Source of the DNA: Catonia carolina
Taxonomy: Eukaryota > Arthropoda > Insecta > Hemiptera > Achilidae
Reading direction: 5' to 3'
NCBI GenBank assembly: GCA_035578175.1
Contig: JAQMRL010000001.1
Coordinates: forward strand, 56,071,553-56,135,552
DNA length: 64,000 nucleotides
In this document: in pieces, positions 33,901 through 44,300 of the stretch
Numbering within the stretch: the first letter of the stretch is position 1
How the letters are laid out: each line of letters begins with the position of its first letter
The notes under the pieces: model-generated
The model's input: the letters and a program-made list of their open reading frames with translations, nothing else
What the model was told of the DNA's origin: nothing
Databases searched by the model: none
Program-made: the position numbers and the translations under genes

Positions 33901-34688
33901 ATGGATCAAAGTCGGATGTTGGAATTGGTTGCTCGTTTGTTGCTAATGGGAGAACCTATTTGTTTGGATTACCAGCGGGAACCAGTGTTTACACGGCTGA
34001 ACTTTATGCTATCAGTAAAGCTCTTTCTGTAGTCTGTGTGCGTGGGCGTCGGGTGTTGGTGTGCACTGATTCGCTTAGTGCCCTTCAGTCGATTACTGAT
34101 TTATATTCACGCCACCCGCTAGTTGTAGATGTCCACGGCACCGTGAAGCAGCTTAACGATAGAGGAGTAAGTGTTGTTTTCTGCTGGGTTCCGGGTCATG
34201 CTGGAATCTCGGGAAATGAGGCTGCTGATTTGGCCGCTAAGGAGGCGGCACGCCAACCGGCTTTCACGCAATATCTGACTGTGTCAGATTTCGTGGGCCT
34301 GGTGAAGCGTGTCATCACTGATTCCTGGCAGGTAGAATGGACTGGCTCTCATGGCAACAAACTTCGGGAAATAAAACGTAATGTTAAGCCTTGGGATACG
34401 TCACTGAGGAAGAATAGAAGGGAAGAAGTGGTCATCGCGCGACTTAGAATTGGGCACACCAGATTAACCCATGGGTATCTCATGACGTCTGGTGATGCTC
34501 CAGTTTGTGGCAGATGCGATTGTCCTTTGTCAGTCAAACATGTATTGGTTGATTGCGTCTGCTACGCAGCTCTGCGTCGGCGATTCAAGATTCCCACTGA
34601 CATAAGGAATATACTCGGTGACGAAAGCCCTATTTTGGACGCAACTTTAAAATTTTTACGATCCATCAGTGTTTACAACAGTGTCTGA
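30990..34688 (+). CDS. LINE ORF2 (EN-RT-RNase H polyprotein), copy B, intact
   Basis: Open from just after the ORF1 stop to 34688, about 1232 codons. Endonuclease from IIQWNVRGIRSRYED (31026) with QETM, GDFNGHHYSWGS and SDHRPVVVEF; reverse transcriptase with SYRPISLTSVVCKVMERMV, FFDLKKAYDTAW, GIPQGSVISC, catalytic FVDDFAIYVAS (about 33000) and RFLGVIFDKRLTW; RNase H with VYTDGSKSDVG, AELYAI, CTDSLSAL, WVPGHAGISGNEAAD; C-terminal CCHC CGRCDCPLSVKHVLVDC. No in-frame AUG precedes the endonuclease; the first is in QETM (31120), within the domain. The start shown is simply the first codon after the ORF1 stop. Translation by reinitiation or a non-AUG codon is inferred. Confidence 0.9.
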   Translation, partial: PFLSEIPFNNIIQWNVRGIRSRYEDIKLLIREKCPIALCLQETMLQPDVSISVRGYEMFRKDSLHGGPGGGVAILLHQSMQGISLDIQTDLQAVAIRITVPLSVCVCNIYLPPNREISYLAIRELLEQLPSPCILLGDFNGHHYSWGSSLCNGRGHMVERVRSDLDLCLLNDGSETFMSSSTGSWSCLDLTFCSPSLVPRLLWRVLPDLYGSDHRPVVVEFFDHQSVDDLPKRWIEKLARWGEFSSLMESEYEDDDDDDARNLLSSFVERMSTAAAQSIPKTSGKARRPPVSWWNNQCKEALQDRRRALRIFSRRPTDVNLEAYRRARACCRRIFLESKRESWSRYVADINRSTPVIAVWRKLRSVCGRMSPHRIAGLQTDGSVITSPIDIANAIGSSLRSASLTSSYSIQFQNHKKTIESLPFHKADTNDPLNIPFSMPELRKALKVSRNTSPGGDEITLSMIAHLPDSGLRQLLHIFNKIYASRKLPESWKEAIVVPILKPGKDKMLASSYRPISLTSVVCKVMERMVNSRLMWYLEKNDFLAPEQSGFRRGRSSTDHLVALETAICIAFALRQRLVAVFFDLKKAYDTAWRRGILNTLREWGIAGNMLAFIKDFLDDRSFRVRVGQSLSNRFDLENGIPQGSVISCTLFAVAINNIVKSCVYPVKCSLFVDDFAIYVASRNVVSAERALQLTIYRLEEWSRQTGFSFSPEKTKCIQFCRIRTDNVPRLYLMGQHIEVSTEIRFLGVIFDKRLTWVPHIKDLRARCLKVVDILRVLTGTCWGADRSCMIRFYKALVRSRIDYGAVAYSSATPTSLRMLDTIHNSCLRLSTGAFRSSPVVSILVESGEMSLHRRRQQLILTYFAKLKARPYHFLHDIILNNPCHDLHLMNARLPSPFGVRALGICNNLGIAIPRVYPCNSCLFPPWTIAQLHINFKMCKYSKADTSSVVFNSIFSELVEAIKPSTVVYTDGSKSDVGIGCSFVANGRTYLFGLPAGTSVYTAELYAISKALSVVCVRGRRVLVCTDSLSALQSITDLYSRHPLVVDVHGTVKQLNDRGVSVVFCWVPGHAGISGNEAADLAAKEAARQPAFTQYLTVSDFVGLVKRVITDSWQVEWTGSHGNKLREIKRNVKPWDTSLRKNRREEVVIARLRIGHTRLTHGYLMTSGDAPVCGRCDCPLSVKHVLVDCVCYAALRRRFKIPTDIRNILGDESPILDATLKFLRSISVYNSV

Positions 34689-35058
34689 TAGTCTAGGGTG
34701 ATCTGTAATGTTTTATTTGTTCTATTCAGTTATATATTATAGTGTATGTTTTATATTAGTTATTATAAGTGTATATTTATATGTTTGTGTATTTATTATT
34801 TTTAATGTTTTATATGTGTATTTGTGTATGTTTTTTATATTTTCGTGGCCCCTTTACAGCCATTGCTGTGATACTAGTTTGTAAGATTTTTAATTCATAC
34901 GTTGTAATTGTTGTTCAATCTTACTGTGATATTAGATATAAGTTTGTGTTTGTATGTGTATCTTATAAGTTTTATTTTTGAATATAAATTTTATTCATAA
35001 ATTAATTTTTTCTGTGATATTTCTAGTTTTAAGTTTTATATTGTAATACAGGGGGTGC

Positions 35059-35129
35059 GTTCTACACTCGGGCCCTTTACACCCGTGTGTAGAACAACGG
35101 GCGATAATAACTGTCCAGGTTGTTCGCCC
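35059..35129 (+). ncRNA. Terminal double hairpin of LINE 3' end, copy B
   Basis: Hairpin 1 (35059-35095): GTTCTACAC with GTGTAGAAC plus CGGG with CCCG. Hairpin 2 (35099-35129): GGGCGA with TCGCCC. Compared with copy A the closing pair changes from A-T to G-C and the stem is kept. Confidence 0.7.
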
Positions 35130-35154
35130 TAAAAAAAAAAAAAAAAAAAAAAAA

Positions 35155-35226
35155 CAACTTCCATCGATGTGCGAGCAGTGTGCGCTGTGGCGCCATCTTG
35201 TTGGAAATAAACATTATTCATGTTGA
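35155..35226 (-). pseudogene. mariner-type transposase, middle piece
   Basis: Minus-strand MNNVYFQQDGATAHTARTSM, the second catalytic aspartate block, running into the copy B target duplication. It continues at 29105-28850. Upstream it joins abruptly, near 35226, to a different transposase (next feature). Confidence 0.75.
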
Positions 35227-35234
35227 TTTTTGAT

Positions 35235-35885
35235 TCATGGGTTTTGATTCACCCATGTCTCATCAATGTAAAATATGGGTCTATTTAATTTGTCGTTTCT
35301 GACTTGATGCATTTTCCGTAAAAAAACGGAACGGGCAAATGCGATATCACTTCTTTCCATGAGGAACCTTCTACCATCATTACATTTTCTGTATTTGAAG
35401 CCTATATCTTTTAAAATTTGCCTTACAGATGTGTTACTGCCGGTAAAATTAATATTTTCTACCAAGTGTAGTCGTACCTTCTCCGTTGTTGGGTATTCTC
35501 CTTTATCGTAAAATTGCAATACGCATCTCCTCAGTACATCTTTGTTAAATATATCTAAATTTGTTACTGCGCATTTCTTTTTAAAACTTTTCCGAGGCGT
35601 GTCAAATTTTGGGTCACTTTCTTCAACACTGTCAACCGTCTTCTTGACACTTTGCACAGTACTTCTACTCACACCGCACGCTTCAGCAGTAAGTTCTTGG
35701 ACTTTTCTGAAATTTATATTCTTCACTTTGTCGGGGTCGTCTGACAAATTTTGAAAAGAATGGTACACATTTTTAATTATACACTTAGCTTGCTTTCCAA
35801 TGTTGTTCTTTCCGTATCTGGTTCCCCTATTTAACGGTGGTGGAGTAGAAGGACTCTCGATAATCTCAACAACACTATCGCTCAT
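35235..35885 (-). pseudogene. IS630/Tc1-type transposase, N-terminal fragment
   Basis: From ATG 35885 (MSDSVVEIIESPSTPPP): an HTH region with LTAEACGVSRSTVQSVKK, a second helical region (CVLQFYDKGEYPTTEKVRLH), then VRQILKDIGFKYRKCNDG and the first catalytic block FYIDETWVNQN, where it stops at 35235. It is open throughout its 216 codons but lacks the second and third catalytic residues. Its partner at 35155-35226 appears to belong to another mariner family; the sequence GAATCAAAA occurs twice, 14 bp apart, at the junction. Confidence 0.8.
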
Positions 35886-36164
35886 TTTGATAATATAAAT
35901 ATTACATATGATAATAGCCAAGTAAAATTAATAGTATAAGTAAAATATAAAAAAAATAAATGTAAAAATATAAAATGTAACGAATAAGTAAAAATTAATA
36001 TAAAATTATTAGAAAATGAACAGTCATAAGTAAGTTATAAGTAAGAATCAGTTATAAGTAAAACATAATTAAAACATAATGTACAATTAAATAAAACTTA
36101 AATAAATAAATAAATTAATTAAATAAATAAATATATAAATAATATAATGTATAAATAATACAAT
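35886..36164. other. AT-rich non-coding DNA
   Basis: TAAGTAA- and AAATAAAT-rich. It would hold the outer end of the transposase fragment before it, but no terminal repeat was recognised. It ends at the AAAT target duplication of the next element. Confidence 0.5.
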
Positions 36165-36627
36165 AAATGAGTTGTCCAGAATCAAAACAGGCTAATTGCA
36201 CAAAAGATAGTTTTGAGAAAAATGCAAAAAACTTATTTTGATTAACTTAGCAGTTAAACCATGTCAAGTGAGGTTAGTTATTTTGTAAAACATCTTAGGG
36301 TATTACATTTTTGAACTTTCATGTATTTTTGTATTGAGTAAGCAGAGAAAAATATTAGTTTATTTTGCAATTAGATGGTTTTGCAACGGTATTATTCAAC
36401 TAGGTAGTTTTGATTACGGAACTTTTGTAATTAGAAAGTATTGCTACAGTAATAAAAAATGAAGGGTAGGTTGAAAAGATTCAAGATCATAAAAAATTAT
36501 TTTAAATTCCTATTTATTTAAAAAATGTTTAATCAAATTTACATAATTAATTATTACCATCTATTAGACTCGCAAGTTTTCTTCCTCCATTAAGTTGTCA
36601 TCTAATTCTTCCCGGTCCTCCGCTTGT

Positions 36628-38366
36628 TCACAGGGGTTTAGTAGATTTTTTTTCCATTAAATCTTTATAATAGTTGAGTTCTTCTATCGTTTTCCAGTTT
36701 TCACCATAGTGTTTATTCAACAGCTTCTCAATGTCAACAATCTTTGCATTAATGACGGTAATGCCTACTGGCAGTTGTTGTGGATCTAAATCTGCAATTT
36801 TTTTATCTTTTTTATTTATTGGACGTGGTTTAACAAAGTCACTACGGTAAAAAATCTCACCTCTAACTAAAATATTGTTGTTCTTACTGCGAGTTAAAAT
36901 AAACCTTTTACTTTTTGAAAAGTTAAAATGCCAAGACGAAGTAGGCTTGAAAACTTCTGAACAGCTCTCCTTCCAATCAAAACAGAAGTAGTCTTTCCCA
37001 AGCTGAAATACTGTTCCTTCTTTTTCAAACTCACTAACATACACTGATGGATTAACAGTAGCCTCCATTTTTTTGAACTTTTTCTCTTAGCGACCAAATA
37101 CGCGGTCGGGAGGCAAAAACGAATGCCCGGTTACTGGGAAAAATACAGTTAAAGTTTTCACATAACTTGGTATTATGTTTAACAGAACTTTACAAAGCAT
37201 TCCTATTATTATTGAGTTTTTATTTTGCCCTGCGGCCCCATCTGCATATAGCTCGAGTGATGTTATTCCTTTCCATGTTGTATGTATTAGTCGATGATAG
37301 AAGGCCGACGCTATTTGGTTAGCACCTCGTTTATCGTCTGATTCTAACCAAGTGTAGATGAATGTGTTGTATTTATTTTGAGAATCTTTTGAAGAACCTT
37401 CGCAGATGGTAAAATTGTACTAATGTAACTGCCGAGAATAATAATTACTCTGATCAGGTAGCTTCGGTAAAGGTAGTTTTTTTTGGCAGTCAAATGAAAG
37501 TTTCTTTACGCCCTCTTTTGGCCTCTTGAGATTTTCATAGAATGCTTGTGAGCGAAGTTTGTGAATTCTGAGCTCTGTGATAAGCTTTACTTGTTCTTGT
37601 CCCCGGGACTTTCTTCTCTTTCCTCTAAGCTGTAAGCACATTGAGCAGGCATATGTGGCTGGGGCCCGAAAATATATGTTATACTTAGTCTGAAATATAT
37701 TTCTAAAGTATTCATATTGAACCTTCAGTTCTTCTGAAGCTAGATTGTTATGCTTTAACCATAATTTTCGTATTGTCAAGTCAGATGAAAGATACTGTCT
37801 GTAACACGTCTTTGCCCGACAATAGTGGGACTCAAGAGGGTTTAATGACTCTATAAAAGTTTGGACACTTTGAAGTTTTTCAGCGTATGTTAATGTTTTT
37901 CTATCCCCACCTCTTTTCTCCCGTGGACTTTCTCCTGTTTTTAAATGATTGCGGCTTACACGCTGAATCCTATTCCTAGATATGTTAAGAATATCTAAAA
38001 ACTTTTTCTGGCATACCTAAACTGAGTGTTTTCCTGTCTCCTTTCTAAACCTTTTCACATAATACTTGTTTGTGGCTGATCTTTCCCTTTTCAATTCATT
38101 GGGCTCATTACCTAACCTAGATCTGGATGGTGTTTCACAACTAACATACTTCAATATGAAGGCATCCTGCGCTATTTTGTCTGAAGTAGCATAAAATGCC
38201 TGATGAAATTTACGTATATCCTGCATACTTGGACTATTACATTTAAAAATTGATTTCTTACCAGAATCATGATTGCAATGAGTCATCTTAGGTAACTGCT
38301 TCGAAACATGACGTTGTTTTTTGGCAATATTACGCTTCCATCCTTCAAAGGTTGCCTACCTTTTTT
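36628..38366 (-). pseudogene. DUF7869-type putative transposase, main part
   Basis: One continuous minus-strand frame with three internal stops. From 38366: KRNIAKKQRHVSKQLPKM, a Cys/Lys segment; QAFYATSDKIAQDAFIL; a first stop at 38017; LDILNISRNRIQRVSR; ESHYCRAKTCYRQYLSSD; FRAPATYACSMCLQLRGKR; a second stop at 37420; TICEGSS and YTWLESDDKRGANQ; LELYADGAAGQNKN (about 37240); VTGHSFLPPDRVFGR followed by a third stop near 37088; and a C-terminal part to 36628. The ADGAAGQNKN and GHSFLPPDR blocks are what I remember as the core of the DUF7869 family, widespread in insects. All lesions here are nonsense codons, apart from a frame change next to the LINE insertion point. The N-terminus is at 50107-50191. 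Confidence 0.72.
38357..38366. repeat. Target-site duplication of LINE copy D (left; right at 50107-50116)
   Basis: TACCTTTTTT on both sides of the composite D+C block; it assigns the 5' end at 38367 and the poly(A) at 50106 to one insertion. Confidence 0.88.
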
Positions 38367-38598
38367 ACTGTGGCAAGTACTGTGGCAAGAAGTGGACCAT
38401 GGGTAGGAGTGTCGGAGCTCTTACTGCTGCGTGCGAGCCTCTGGGACGTCGGTATCAGTGGGTCAGGCAGTACCTGATTCCCCGGCCCGGATGAAATATG
38501 TGGGAGATGGCTGCCGGTAGTACTCGGCCGGGTCCTTCTTTTTACTAGGGACCTGCGGCGTGCGCGGGTCATCTCTCCGCCCGCACCTTGCTTTCACG

Positions 38599-39469
38599 AT
38601 GACTGGAAAAGCACTAAAGAGATTATATCAAATAAACAATCTTCCCTCGGATTTAAAAGACTATGGTCTAGCTTGTCTGACGATAGTGATAGTGGTGTAT
38701 TAAGTAACACGGACAAATTTTTCGTTGTTCGTTGTGTTGCAGAAGAAGGGTCGCTATCAAAAGTTTCCCCCTTCATTAATAACAGGTCTGTGCAGTCGGT
38801 TTGTGGCTCCCCACATTCAATTAAAAAACTGAGGAATGGTACTTTGTTAATTGAAACAACGTCTGCGAAGCAAAGTAGCAGCGTTGTTAAAATTACACAA
38901 ATAGGAAGTACTACAGTCACTGTAGAACCGCACAGATCCCTCAACTCATCTCGAGGAGTGGTTTACTCTCGAGATATACAAGATATGTCTGAGGCTGAGT
39001 TATTGGAGGAGCTTACCTCCCAGAGAGTGACGCAAGTCAAAAGAGTTACGCGTCGGGAAAATGGAATTGATGTCGGTACCCCGACACTTATCATAACATT
39101 TTCCACCCCTCAACCTCCGGATCGTCTTAAGTTGGGTTACTTGTCTGTTCGAGTGAGACCGTATGTCCCAAACCCTCTGCGCTGTTTTCAGTGCCAGGAA
39201 TACGGACATACGAAAACTAACTGCAAAAAACCTGCGATATGCGCAAAGTGCAGTTCACCTGACCACTTGGATAGCGAATGCACTTCTGAAAAAGAACTAT
39301 GTGCAAACTGTAAAGGAAGTCACTCAGCAAGGTCTCGGGAATGCCCCAAGTATAAAGAAGAACGGGAAATTCAGAAAATTTCGTCTGAACAGAAGCTTTC
39401 CTTTCCCGCTGCCCGGAGCCCGAGTGTCTGGTGAGTGCTCGTCATGCGTTGAGTTGAAGAGTGTTGTTG
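38599..39469 (+). pseudogene. LINE ORF1, copy D, 5' part
   Basis: The ORF1 start is present at 38599, but a two-base length gain within the first ten codons throws the frame off, ending at a stop near 38700. The normal frame is open from 38673 with the three knuckles. About 87 bases are deleted near 39418, giving a stop at 39434, and copy C interrupts at 39470. In copy E the same early segment holds an ATG (58085); here that triplet is ATA. Confidence 0.85.
39459..39469. repeat. Target-site duplication of LINE copy C (left; right at 45536-45546)
   Basis: GAGTGTTGTTG on both sides, inside ORF1 of copy D; this proves C inserted into D. Confidence 0.92.
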
Positions 39470-40068
39470 CCCCCAGGGGGCACCCATTCTTATATATATG
39501 AATGCTCGTCCATGCATATATATGTGGGTGTTCGGGTGTGGCAACCCCGGGACCCCAGCTAAGAGCTAACCTTATTTCAAACTATACACAGGTTGCTCTT
39601 ACACTACACACAACAATAATACTACATCACACACACCACACTTTCTTTCAACACACACATTTAAATACCCTACACACAACACATACACAAAGTTTTCTTA
39701 CACACATTTATAATGCTGGCGAGGATGGGATGCGGGCTGGTCGTGCGTAACCCTTTCCGGATTGGAAGGTCTGGACTGTGGTTGTGCTGCTGTGAGCTTG
39801 CTCTGCCGAGGCTTTGCGCCATCCTTTAGCCCTTCCAGTCGCTTCGGTACTGTGGCAAGAAGTGGACCATGGGTAGGAGTGTCGGAGCTCTTACTGCTGC
39901 GTGCGAGCCTCTGGGACGTCGGTATCAGTGGGTCAGGCAGTACCTGACTCCCCGGCCCGGATGAAATATGTGGGAGATGGCTGCCGGGAGTACTCGGCCG
40001 GGTCCTTCTTTTTACTAGGGACCTGCGGCGTGCACGGGTCATCTCTCCGCCCGCACCTTGCTTTCACG

Positions 40069-41355
40069 ATGACTGGAAAAGCACTTAAGATAATGTTACA
40101 CAAACAATCTTCCCCCGGTATGAAAAGACTATGGTCTAGCTTGTCGGACGATAGTGATAACAGTGGTGATAACACAGACAAATTTTTTGTTGTTCGTTGT
40201 GTTGCAGAAGAAGGGTCGCTGTCAAAAGTTTCCCCCTTCATTATTAACAGGTCTGTTCAGTCGGTTTGTGGCTCGCCACACTCTATTAAGAAATTAAGGA
40301 ATGGTACTTTGTTAATTGAAACAACGTCTGCGAAGCAAAGTAGCAGCGTTGGTAAAATTACTCAAATCGGAAGTACTGCAGTTACCGTTGAACCGCATAG
40401 GTCCCTCAACTCATCTCGAGGAGTAGTTTACTCTCGAGATATACAAGATATGTCTGAGGCTGAGTTATTGGAGGAGCTTACGTCCCAGAGAGTGACGCAA
40501 GTCAAAAGAGTAATGCGTCGGGAAAATGGAATTGATGTCGGTACACCGACACTTATCATAACATTTTCCACCCCTCAACCTCCGGATCGTCTTAAGTTGG
40601 GTTATTTGTCTGTTCGAGTGAGACCGTATGTCCCAAACCCTCTGCGCTGTTTTCAGTGCCAGGAATACGGACATACGAAAACAAACTGCAAGAAACCTGC
40701 GATATGCGCAAAGTGCAGTTCACCTGACCACTTAGACAGCGAATGCACTTCTGAAACAGAACTGTGTGCAAACTGTAAAGGAAGTCATTCAGCAAGGTCT
40801 CGGGACTGCCCCAAGTATAAAGAAGAACGGGAAATTCAGAAAATTTCGTCTGAACAGAAGCTTTCTTTTCCGGCTGCCCGGAGCGAGTACAGAAAACGAA
40901 ATAGCATTCGAAATGCAGTTCAGCCTGACATTTCGTTTGCAGCTGCAACTAGTGTCCAGTCTCGTGTGTCTGGTGAGTGCTCGTCATGCGTTGAATTGAA
41001 GATTGTTGTTGAGAACCTAACTAAACAGGTTGCTTCCCTGACTTCTGCACTGAAAGCTTTATTAAGCACCAAACAGAGTGAAATTGGTTTAAAGAGTTCA
41101 GTGGCTCAAGTTGGTAACCTTTCTGCGACGCAGAATACAAAAGTTCAGCTGTCAAATAAGACAGTCGCCTCTACCTCAAAGGGGAAACCCCTTTCATTGC
41201 CCAAGACGCTTCCAGTGGATGCGTCTAAATTTCTAAAATCTCCTTCGTCTGGGTCCAAGATCCACGATATGATAGGAGATCCATCGGCCCTTGATAAGGG
41301 CTTTATACAAGTCAAAGGAAAGAAAGGGAAGGAGAAAATTGTGTTTGACACATAA
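40069..41355 (+). CDS. LINE ORF1 (gag-like), copy C, intact
   Basis: 428 residues from ATG 40069. Same architecture as in A and B: an N-terminal domain rich in Ser/Asp, RVTRREN/RVMRREN basic region, three CCHC knuckles (CFQCQEYGH, CAKCSSPDH, CANCKGSH), a basic linker with EYRKRNSIRNAV, and a Ser/Lys-rich C-terminus ending IVFDT. The TAA is followed after a few bases by ORF2. No lesion found. Confidence 0.88.
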   Translation: MTGKALKIMLHKQSSPGMKRLWSSLSDDSDNSGDNTDKFFVVRCVAEEGSLSKVSPFIINRSVQSVCGSPHSIKKLRNGTLLIETTSAKQSSSVGKITQIGSTAVTVEPHRSLNSSRGVVYSRDIQDMSEAELLEELTSQRVTQVKRVMRRENGIDVGTPTLIITFSTPQPPDRLKLGYLSVRVRPYVPNPLRCFQCQEYGHTKTNCKKPAICAKCSSPDHLDSECTSETELCANCKGSHSARSRDCPKYKEEREIQKISSEQKLSFPAARSEYRKRNSIRNAVQPDISFAAATSVQSRVSGECSSCVELKIVVENLTKQVASLTSALKALLSTKQSEIGLKSSVAQVGNLSATQNTKVQLSNKTVASTSKGKPLSLPKTLPVDASKFLKSPSSGSKIHDMIGDPSALDKGFIQVKGKKGKEKIVFDT

Positions 41356-41357
41356 GT

Positions 41358-44300
41358 CCTTTTCTTTCTGAAATACCCTTTAATAATATTATTCAATGGA
41401 ATGTTCGCGGGATCCGGTCTAGGTATGAAGACATAAAGTTATTGATCCGGGAAAAGTGTCCGATTGCGCTGTGCCTGCAAGAGACGATGTTACAGCCTGA
41501 TGTCTCAATCTCCGTTCGTGGATACGAGATGTTTAGGAAAGATTCCCTGCGTGGTGGCCCTGGTGGTGGGGTCGCTATATTACTTCACCAGTCAATGCAG
41601 GGGGTAAGTCTGGATATTCAGACGGATCTTCAGGCCGTAGCAATCAGGATAACTGTCCCGGTGTCGGTTTGCGTGTGTACTGTTTATTTACCACCTAACA
41701 ATGAAGTTTCATACCTTGCCATGAGAGAATTACTGGAACAGTTACCAGCTCCATATATCGTCCTAGGAGATTTCAATGGTCACCATTATTCTTGGGGCTC
41801 CTCACTGTGCAATGGTAGAGGTCACATGGTGGAGAGGGTCCGGAGTGATTTAGACTTATGTCTATTGAACGATGGATCTGAAACATTCATGTCATCCTCA
41901 ACAGGATCCTGGTCGTGCTTGGACCTTACTTTCTGTAGCCCGTCCCTTGTACCACGGTTGTTGTGGAGAGTACTGCCAGACCTGTACGGAAGTGATCATC
42001 GACCGGTGGTGGTCGAGTTTTTTGACTACCAGTCTGTCGATGACCTTCCAAAACGATGGATAGAGAAGCTTGCACGGTGGAATGAGTTTTCAAGTTTGAT
42101 GGAATCTGAATATGAAGATGATGATGATGCACGAAGCCTGTTGTCTTCCTTTGTGGAGAGGATGTCTGCAGCAGCTGCCCAGAGCATTCCTAAAACATCG
42201 GGTAAAGCGCGGCGGCCGCCGGTGCCTTGGTGGAATAATCGGTGTAAGGAGGCTCTTCAGGACCGCCGTAGGGCCCTGCGAATTTTTAGTCGCAGACCTA
42301 CGGATGCTAACCTGGAAGCTTACCGAAGAGCTCGGGCCTGCTGTAGGCGTATCTTTCTGGAGAGTAAGAGAGAGTCGTGGAGCCGTTATGTTGCAGATAT
42401 TAATAGGTGTACCCCTGTGACAACGGTGTGGAGAAAACTGCGGTCCGTTTGTGGAAGGATGTCTCCGCACCGAATTGCAGGGTTGCAAACTGACGGTTCC
42501 GTGATTACGTCACCAATCGACAATGCGAATGCAATTGGTTCTTCGTTAAGATCAGCGTCTCTCACGTCTTCATATTCAATTCAATTTCAAAATCATAAGA
42601 AAACCATTGAATCTCTTCCTTTTCATATAGCGGACACAAATGATCCTCTGAACATTCCTTTTTCAATGCCTGAACTAAGAAAAGCGCTCAAAGTTTCTCG
42701 AAATACCTCGCCTGGAGGAGATGAAATTACACTTTCGATGATAGCGCATTTACCAGACTCCGGGTTAAGGCAACTCCTACATATTTTTAATAAAATATAC
42801 GCTTCTAGAAAGCTTCCAGAATCTTGGAAAGAAGCAATTGTTGTCCCGATCCTCAAACCTGGCAAAGATAAAATGTTGGCCTCCAGCTATCGCCCCATCT
42901 CTCTGACAAGTGTTGTATGTAAGGTGATGGAAAGAATGGTGAATAGTCGTCTCATGTGGTATCTGGAAAAGAATGACTTCCTCGCTCCTGAACAGAGCGG
43001 TTTTCGGAGAGGGAGGTCTTCGACGGACCACTTGGTGGCCCTTGAGACGGCTATCTGCGGTGCGTTTGCATTGCGGCAGCGCCTCGTTGCCGTATTCTTT
43101 GATTTGAAAAAAGCATATGATACGGCTTGGCGACGAGGTATTCTTAATACCTTGCGGGAGTGGGGCATCGCTGGGAACATGTTGGCCTTCATTAAAGACT
43201 TTCTGGATGACCGATCATTTCGTGTAAGGGTTGGTCAGAGTTTGTCAAACAGGTTTGATTTGGAAAATGGTATACCGCAGGGGAGTGTAATTAGTTGTAC
43301 CCTATTTGCGGTTGCCATTAACAATATTGTGAAAAGTTGCGTATACCCTGTTAAATGTTCGTTGTTTGTAGATGATTTTGCGATATATGTTGCATCTAGA
43401 AATGTTGTTTCAGCTGAACGAGCCCTACAGCTTACTATATACCGTCTTGAGGAATGGTCACGGCAGACTGGCTTTAGTTTTTCTCCTGAGAAGACTAAAT
43501 GCATTCAGTTTTGCCGAATACGGACTGATAATGTTCCAAGACTGTATTTAATGGGTCAGGATATCGAAGTTAGCACTGAAATCAGGTTTCTAGGTGTTAT
43601 ATTCGACAAAAGACTTACATGGGTTCCGCATATAAAAGACCTACGGGCTAGGTGCTTAAAGGTGGTTGATATTCTGCGTGTTCTTACAGGTACATGTTGG
43701 GGAGCTGATAGATCATGTATGATAAGGTTCTACAAGGCTCTAGTGCGATCACGTATAGATTATGGCGCTGTAGCGTACTCATCTGCTACTCCCACTTCGC
43801 TGAGAATGCTTGACTCGATCCACAATTCATGTTTACGATTGTCTACAGGTGCTTTTCGTTCTAGCCCTGTTGTCAGCATCTTAGTTGAAAGTGGAGAAAT
43901 GTCGTTACACAGACGTCGCCAGCAGCTTATATTGACGTACTTTGCCAAGTTGAAAGCTAGACCTTATCATTTTTTGCATGACATCATTCTCAACAACCCT
44001 TGTCATGATTTGCATCTGATGAATGCCCGATTGCCTTCACCATTCGGTGTAAGAGCGTTGGGGATATGCAACAACCTCGGTATTGCGATTCCTCGTGTGT
44101 ACCCATGTAATTCATGTCTCTTTCCACCCTGGACCATCGCTCAGTTACACATTAACTTTGAAATGTGTAAATACTCAAAGGCAGACACAAGTTCTGTGGT
44201 ATTTAATAGCATTTTCAGTGAGTTAGTTGAAGCTATTAAACCATCTACGGTTGTATACACTGATGGATCAAAGTCGGATGTTGGAGTTGGTTGCTCGTTT

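Larger units (their letters stand above)
29106..35154 (+). mobile_element. I-type LINE, full-length intact copy B
   Basis: 6.05 kb, from CCCCCAGGGGGCACCC to a 24-base poly(A). Target duplication ACAACTTCCATCG at 29093-29105 and 35154-35166, inside a mariner transposase remnant. ORF1 and ORF2 are both open. The 3' UTR is of the second type seen in this window (shared with copy D), with terminal hairpins ending CGCCCTA. Best candidate, with C, for a competent element. Confidence 0.93.

Noticed and set aside
32261..34537. Recurrent minus-strand frames opposite LINE ORF2 in every copy
   Set aside because: They recur only because the copies are near-identical and lie opposite a high-constraint gene; none shows its own domain or start context.
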